From Rhodospirillales bacterium (GTDB lineage: Bacteria; Pseudomonadota; Alphaproteobacteria; Reyranellales; Reyranellaceae), in contig JABMNB010000542.1 of the NCBI GenBank assembly GCA_013205335.1, positions 1 to 20,314 of the forward strand: a stretch of 20,314 nucleotides of DNA. The letters run 5' to 3'. A model generated the notes under the pieces. The model had not been told where the DNA came from and made no database searches. It saw only the letters and a list, made by a program, of their open reading frames with translations. Positions 15,506 through 20,314 of this stretch are shown in pieces. A program made the translations under genes and the position numbers. Position 1 is the first letter of the stretch, and the number at the start of each line of letters is the position of its first letter.

Positions 15506-16848
15506 GTGCGCGGTTGCTCTACGACCTGACGGGGCTGGTCCATTGGTATGCCTACTTCCGGCATCCCGGCGGCGTGCAGAGGGTCATCGAAAAGGTAGCG
15601 ACCTCGGATGTCGTCCGCCAATCGTCCGCGGTCGAGTTCGTGGTGCGCATACTCGGGAGCGATCGATTCTATCGGATCGAACCCGAACTGATTACCAACC
15701 TCAGTAGCGGGCGCTCCTCGGCAATATCGCGCCTGCGACGCATCCTGGCGCAGGGATTGAGATTGGCGACGCTGCCGGAAATAATGTCCGAAGGTCGACA
15801 TTTCCATTTGCCGTATCTGGCGGCCGGGCTGACCCGGATGGAAGGTCTCATCGAGGCCTGGACGGAAGGAGCCGCGGGGCGGTCGTTGCCTGCGCTCGAT
15901 ATCGTTGCGCCGCCCGGCGCGCAAGACGCGTTGTTCAATCCCGGCGATCTCTGGTGGCAGAAGAAGTACGTCGCGACGGTCGCTGGCTTGAAGGCGCGAA
16001 CGGGCGTGCGGATTGTCCAGATGATCCACGATCTTTATCTCATCGAGCGGCCGGAATGGACGCCCGCCGGCGCCGTGCGCGTTTTTGCCGAGCAGCTTCA
16101 CGGGATCGCCCCGAGCGTGGATTGCTGGCTGACCAGCTCGCAATTCGTCAAGCAACAGGTGCAACGCTATCTCGCCGATCGGTCAGTCCCGGAACAGCCG
16201 ATCGCTGTCTTGCCCATGGGCTGGGACAGCTTCGATCCCTTGCGCGACGCCGGCCGTGATCGTCTCTCCGACCGCCTGGTCCTTGGGCGTCATGGACTGA
16301 TCGACAAGCCGTTCATGCTGTCGGTCGGCACGATCGAGCCACGCAAGAATGTCACGGCGCTGCTCGATGCGGCCGATGGGCTTCGCGCACGATTTGGCGA
16401 TGTCATGCCGCGTCTGGTGATCGTCGGTGGCTACGGCTGGAAAGCGGCCGAGGTACGGACCCGGCTGGCATCGGGGTCCCGCAACGGCACCCTGGTCTGG
16501 CTCGAGAATCTCTCCGACGGCGATCTTGGGGTCCTCTACAGGAACGCACTTTTCACGGTCATGCCGAGTCACGGTGAAGGCTGGGGGCTTGCGGTGCAGG
16601 AGAGCCTTGCCCTCGGGGTACCCTGCATCGCCTCGAATGCCGGAGCGACGTGCGAGGCCGGCCTCGATCTCGCAACCTATTTCGATCCCTCGAGTTCCGA
16701 AGGGTTGACGAGGGCGATGGTCGCCTGGATCTCCGACGCAGAGGCTCTGGCGGCCGCCAGAGACAGGATAGCGCGTGCGCTCGCGACGCGGAAGTTTCCG
16801 AGCTGGAACGACGCGGGAAGCGTGCTGCTCAGGTCAGCTTCACCATGA
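15502..16848 (+). CDS. GT4-type glycosyltransferase, second of a tandem pair
   Basis: A 448-residue paralogue of the preceding gene; about half of the residues agree by eye along the full length. It has RLLYDLTGLVHWYAYF at the N-terminus, the shared FNPGDLWWQ, IVQMIHDL and VLPMGWDSF blocks in the middle, and VGTIEPRKN, GGYGWK and GEGWGLAVQE (EX7E) in the C-terminal donor domain. All motifs are intact, so it should be active, perhaps adding a related sugar in sequence with the first enzyme. Translation is probably coupled through the 4-base GTGA overlap. The 3' end overlaps the convergent GST gene by 20 bases and lacks the last few residues found in the paralogue. Confidence 0.87.
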   Translation: MSARLLYDLTGLVHWYAYFRHPGGVQRVIEKVATSDVVRQSSAVEFVVRILGSDRFYRIEPELITNLSSGRSSAISRLRRILAQGLRLATLPEIMSEGRHFHLPYLAAGLTRMEGLIEAWTEGAAGRSLPALDIVAPPGAQDALFNPGDLWWQKKYVATVAGLKARTGVRIVQMIHDLYLIERPEWTPAGAVRVFAEQLHGIAPSVDCWLTSSQFVKQQVQRYLADRSVPEQPIAVLPMGWDSFDPLRDAGRDRLSDRLVLGRHGLIDKPFMLSVGTIEPRKNVTALLDAADGLRARFGDVMPRLVIVGGYGWKAAEVRTRLASGSRNGTLVWLENLSDGDLGVLYRNALFTVMPSHGEGWGLAVQESLALGVPCIASNAGATCEAGLDLATYFDPSSSEGLTRAMVAWISDAEALAAARDRIARALATRKFPSWNDAGSVLLRSASP

Positions 16849-17446
16849 CGTGCTTGGCATAGGCCGGGCGCGTCATGAGCCGCTCGTACCACGCCCGGAC
16901 GTTCTTCAGGTCCGGGCGTTCGATTTCCAGCGCATACCAGCGATGGACGAAGCAGCCGACCGGGATGTCGCCCATCGTGAAACGGTCGCCCGCGACGTAG
17001 CGCTTGCCCGCGAGCCAGCCGTCGAGCCGGCCGAACAGCCTGCCGGCCTCCGCGGCGGCCTTGCCGATCGCCGCCATGTCGCGCTTCTCCGGCGGCGTGC
17101 GGATCAGGCCCCAGAAGGCGATGCGCATCGGCTCGGCGATGGTGCTGAGTTGCCAGTCCATCCAGCGGTCGGCCTCGCTGCGCAGGCCGGGATCGGTGGG
17201 CCACAGGCTGCCGGCGGCATGCCGGGCCGCGAGATAGCGCACCGCCGAATTGCTCTCCCAGACGATGCGCCCGCCCTCGTCGATGGTCGGCACGACGCCG
17301 TTCGGGTTCATGTCGAGGTACCATTTCTGGTCGTTGCCGCCGAACGCCCCGCCGACATCCTCGCGCCCGTACTTGAGCCCGCATTCGTCGGCGCACCACA
17401 GCACCTTCATCACGTTGATCGAATTGGCACGGCCCCAGATTTTCAT
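16829..17446 (-). CDS. Glutathione S-transferase family protein
   Basis: A 205-residue cytosolic GST. The thioredoxin-like N-terminal domain (about 1-75) contains MKIWGRANSINVMKV with Ser9 as a possible glutathione-activating residue, the cis-proline motif VVPTI (51-55) and Glu64-Ser65 in ESNSAVRYL, which bind glutathione. The all-helical C-terminal domain follows, with GDRFTMGDIP as the conserved N-capping box. The substrate cannot be predicted. ATG at 17446 is supported by AGAGGA upstream. The gene starts 28 bases after polA and may be cotranscribed with it. Its last six codons overlap the end of the convergent glycosyltransferase gene. Confidence 0.92.
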   Translation of the reverse strand: MKIWGRANSINVMKVLWCADECGLKYGREDVGGAFGGNDQKWYLDMNPNGVVPTIDEGGRIVWESNSAVRYLAARHAAGSLWPTDPGLRSEADRWMDWQLSTIAEPMRIAFWGLIRTPPEKRDMAAIGKAAAEAGRLFGRLDGWLAGKRYVAGDRFTMGDIPVGCFVHRWYALEIERPDLKNVRAWYERLMTRPAYAKHVMVKLT

Positions 17447-17474
17447 GATTTTCCTCTCAATGACTCGATTCGTG

Positions 17475-20314
17475 TCAGTGCGCCGCCGCCCAGTTGTCGC
17501 CGACGCCGGTGTCGACGACCAGCGGCACGGTCAGCGAGGCGGCGCTTTCCATGATCTTGCGTGTCACGTCCTTCGTCTTGTCGAGTTCCCTTTCGGGCAC
17601 CTCGAACAGCAGTTCGTCGTGGACCTGCAGGAGCATCCTGGCGTTGAGCTTGGCCGCGGTAAGAGCGCCCGGGAGGCGGATCATGGCGCGCTTGATGATG
17701 TCGGCGCCGCCGCCCTGCAGCGGGGCGTTGATGGCGGCGCGTTCGGCGAAGGCGCGCATGCCCTGGCTCTTGTCGTGGATGAAGCGCAGGTGGATCTTGC
17801 GGCCGAACGGCGTCAGCACATAGCCGTGCTTGCGCGCGAAGTCCTTGGTCCGCTCCATGTAGTCGCGGATGCCGGGGTAACGCTGGAAGTATTTGGCGAT
17901 GTACTCCTTGGCCTCCTGCTGGCCGATGCCGAGCTGGTTGGCGAGGCCGAAGGCCGAGATGCCGTAGATGATGCCGAAGTTGATCGCCTTGGCGCGCCGC
18001 CGCACCAGCGGGTCCATGCCCTTCACCGGCACGCCGAACATGTCGGAGGCGGTGATGGCGTGGATGTCATCGCCGCGCGCGAAGGCCTCCTTCAGGGACG
18101 GAATGTCGGCCACGTGCGCCAGCAGGCGCAGCTCGATCTGCGAATAGTCGGCGCTGAGCAGCTTGTGGCCCGTCTCGGCGATGAAGGCCTGGCGGATCTT
18201 GCGGCCCTCCTCGCTGCGCACCGGAATGTTCTGCAGGTTGGGATCGGTCGAGGCGAGCCGACCCGTGGCGGCGCCGGTCATGTGATACGAGGTGTGGACA
18301 CGGCCGGTCTTGGCATCGACCTGGCGCACCAGCGCGTCGGTGTAGGTACCTTTGAGCTTGGCGAGCTGGCGGTGCTCAAGGATCTTCACCGGCAGCGGAT
18401 GGCCCTGCGCCGCGAGGTCGTCCAGCACCGAGGCGTCGGTCGCCCAGGAGCCGTTCTTGTTGCGCTTGCCGCCGGGCAGCTTCTGTTCGTCGAACAGGAT
18501 TTCGCCCAGCTGCTTGGGCGAGCCGACGTTGAACTCGCGGCCGGCGATCTTGTGGATCTCGCCCTCGAGTTCGGCCAGCCGCTTCTCGAAGTCGGCGCTC
18601 AGCCCCTTGAGCTTCAGCGCATCGACCTTGATGCCGGCGGCTTCCATCGACAGCAGCACCGGGATCAGCGGCCGCTCGATCGTCTCGTACATCGAGGTGA
18701 CCCGCTCAGGCACGAGGCGCGGCTTGAGGCGCGCCCAGAGCTGCATGGTGACGTCGGCGTCCTCGGCGGCATAGTCGCGCGCCTTGTCGAGCGGCACCTT
18801 GTCGAAGGTCACCTGCTTGGCGCCGCTGCCGGCCACGTCGGAGAATTTGATGGTCTTCTGGCCGAGATGCAGCTCGGCCAGCTCGTCCATGCCGTGGTTG
18901 TTCTTGCCGGCGTCGAGGACGAACGAGATCAGCATCGTGTCGTCGACCGGGCCGATCTCGACGCCGTGCCGACGGAACACTGCCATGTCGTACTTGATGT
19001 TCTGGCCGACCTTCAGCACCGCCGGGTCTTCCAGGAGCGGCTTCAGCTTTTCGATCGCGGTCTTGATGGGGATCTGCCCCTCCAGCAGCTTGCCCGCATC
19101 CTTGTCGCCGCCGTCGCCCAAAAGATCGAGCGCGCCCTGCGCGGCTGCGCCGGGGACGCGATGCATCAGCGGCAGGTAGGCGGCGCGCCGGCGCGTCGAG
19201 TTGACGTCGCCCCACGGTCCCTCCAGCAGGGCCAGCGACACGCCGACCAGGCCGGCATTGTTGGAATCGAGTCCATCGGTCTCGCAGTCGAACGCCACCG
19301 TGCCCGCCCGGGTCGCCTCGGCGATCCATTCGTCGAGCAGCTTCTCGTCCTGGATCATCTCGTAGTCGGCCGCGGTGAAGTCCCGATTGGGCTTCTTCGA
19401 GGAAGAAGCTGCGGGGGCCGGCGTGGGTTCGGCCTTCTTCACCGGCGCGGACGCGGAGGCCGGTATCACTGGCGCATTGGCCTCGCCCAGCTCGCTGGTG
19501 AATCGCTGCAGTAGGGTCCTGAAGCCCTGTTGTTCCAGCCACGGCAGTAGCACGTTGGGATCGGGCTTGCGCTTGTCGAAGGCCTCGGGCTCGGCCGGTG
19601 TCGGCACGTCGTCGCGCAAGGTCACGAGCTGCTTGGAGATGCGGATCAGCTCGGCATTGTTCTCCAGCGATTCGCGCCGCTTCGGCTGCTTGATCTCCCT
19701 GGTGCGCTCCAGCAGCGCTTCGAGAGTGCCGTACTCGTTGATCAGCTGGGCCGCGGTCTTGATACCGATGCCGGGGGCCCCCGGCACATTGTCGGTCGAA
19801 TCGCCGGCCAGCGCCTGCACGTCCACGACCTTGTCCGGCGTCACGCCGAACTTCTCGAACACCGCCTCGGGCCCGAGCTTGATCTTCTTGATCGGGTCCA
19901 TCAGCTCGACGCCCGGCCGCACGAGCTGCATCAGGTCCTTGTCGGAGGACACGATGGTGCAGGTGCCGCCGGCCTCGACGGCCATGCGGGCGTAGGTCGC
20001 GATCAGGTCGTCGGCCTCATAGCCCGCGAGCTCGCACACCGTGACGTTGAACGCGCGGGCGGCCTCGCGGATCAGCGGGAATTGCGGGATCAGGTCTTCC
20101 GGCGGATCGGGCCGGTTGGCCTTGTACTTGTCGTAGATCTGGTTGCGGAAGGTCACGCTGCCGGCGTCGAGGATCATCGCGATATGGTCGATCTCGGGAT
20201 TGTCCAGCAGGTCGGCCACCAGCATGCGGCAGAAGCCGAACACGGCATTGATCGGCGTCCCGTCGGGCCGGTTCATCGGCGGCAGGGCGTGATAGGCGCG
20301 GAACAGATAGCCCG
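17475..20314 (-). CDS. polA: DNA polymerase I (N-terminal end outside window)
   Basis: 945 residues are visible, beginning at GYLFRAYHALPP; only some ten N-terminal residues should lie beyond the right edge. It fills gaps and removes RNA primers in replication and repair. Counting from the first visible Met (20276): 5'-3' exonuclease domain about 1-260 (YEADD, SDKDLMQL, GDSTDNVPGAPGIG); an Ala/Pro/Lys linker about 265-298; 3'-5' exonuclease with intact FDCETDGLD (Asp330/Glu332), NIKYD (Asp430) and YAAEDADVT (Asp508), so proofreading is expected; and the family A polymerase with LLSADYSQIELR (Asp710), RRRAKAINFGIIYG and LQVHDELLFEVP (Asp887). The short stretch of unknown length upstream prevents a start call. 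Confidence 0.96.
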   Translation of the reverse strand, partial: GYLFRAYHALPPMNRPDGTPINAVFGFCRMLVADLLDNPEIDHIAMILDAGSVTFRNQIYDKYKANRPDPPEDLIPQFPLIREAARAFNVTVCELAGYEADDLIATYARMAVEAGGTCTIVSSDKDLMQLVRPGVELMDPIKKIKLGPEAVFEKFGVTPDKVVDVQALAGDSTDNVPGAPGIGIKTAAQLINEYGTLEALLERTREIKQPKRRESLENNAELIRISKQLVTLRDDVPTPAEPEAFDKRKPDPNVLLPWLEQQGFRTLLQRFTSELGEANAPVIPASASAPVKKAEPTPAPAASSSKKPNRDFTAADYEMIQDEKLLDEWIAEATRAGTVAFDCETDGLDSNNAGLVGVSLALLEGPWGDVNSTRRRAAYLPLMHRVPGAAAQGALDLLGDGGDKDAGKLLEGQIPIKTAIEKLKPLLEDPAVLKVGQNIKYDMAVFRRHGVEIGPVDDTMLISFVLDAGKNNHGMDELAELHLGQKTIKFSDVAGSGAKQVTFDKVPLDKARDYAAEDADVTMQLWARLKPRLVPERVTSMYETIERPLIPVLLSMEAAGIKVDALKLKGLSADFEKRLAELEGEIHKIAGREFNVGSPKQLGEILFDEQKLPGGKRNKNGSWATDASVLDDLAAQGHPLPVKILEHRQLAKLKGTYTDALVRQVDAKTGRVHTSYHMTGAATGRLASTDPNLQNIPVRSEEGRKIRQAFIAETGHKLLSADYSQIELRLLAHVADIPSLKEAFARGDDIHAITASDMFGVPVKGMDPLVRRRAKAINFGIIYGISAFGLANQLGIGQQEAKEYIAKYFQRYPGIRDYMERTKDFARKHGYVLTPFGRKIHLRFIHDKSQGMRAFAERAAINAPLQGGGADIIKRAMIRLPGALTAAKLNARMLLQVHDELLFEVPERELDKTKDVTRKIMESAASLTVPLVVDTGVGDNWAAAH

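Noticed and set aside
17250..19514. Long open frame on the plus strand (about 754 codons)
   Set aside because: It is antisense to polA, whose catalytic motifs are all intact on the other strand; no recognisable domain in the product.

Overview
The window looks like chromosomal DNA of a GC-rich alphaproteobacterium. The main evidence is the minus-strand cluster chvI-chvG-hprK-rapZ-EIIA(Man type)-ptsH-ahcY with pckA nearby on the other strand, an order well known from Rhizobiales and Rhodospirillales. The short single-domain HprK and the ChvG/ChvI pair are also alphaproteobacterial. I cannot name the genus. No tRNA, rRNA, CRISPR array, transposase or prophage gene was seen.

Positions 1-5037 (minus strand, read right to left) hold a regulatory block. 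A two-component system (ChvI, ChvG) is followed by the carbon/nitrogen PTS control proteins HPr kinase, RapZ, EIIA and HPr, and then by ahcY of the methyl cycle, which is cut by the left edge. Several genes start with GTG and overlap or nearly abut, so this is probably one transcription unit, with ahcY perhaps also having its own promoter. On the plus strand from 5158 come a HugZ-like split-barrel protein, pckA (gluconeogenesis) and a membrane class III nucleotide cyclase.

Positions 9677-12387 (plus strand) encode four exported proteins in a row: DUF3300, DUF2950, a glycine-zipper lipoprotein and an HdeA-like periplasmic protein. This is a small cell-envelope cluster of unknown function.

Positions 12398-16848 look like an accessory insert related to glycans. 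A minus-strand pair (SDR oxidoreductase, then formyltransferase) is divergent from a plus-strand pair of tandemly duplicated GT4-type glycosyltransferases. By eye its base composition is a little less GC-rich than the flanks. It ends in a 20-base convergent overlap with a glutathione S-transferase gene.

Positions 16829-20314 (minus strand) return to core genes: a GST directly downstream of polA, whose extreme N-terminus lies beyond the right edge.

I did not find a clearly undescribed system. The best leads are: (i) a near-perfect hairpin containing the only plausible start codon of the cyclase; (ii) the SDR/formyltransferase/twin-glycosyltransferase module; (iii) the four-gene envelope cluster; (iv) a 14-base-period triple repeat that provides the chvG stop codon and the hprK start codon; and (v) a RapZ whose Walker A loop lacks the usual Lys and Ser.
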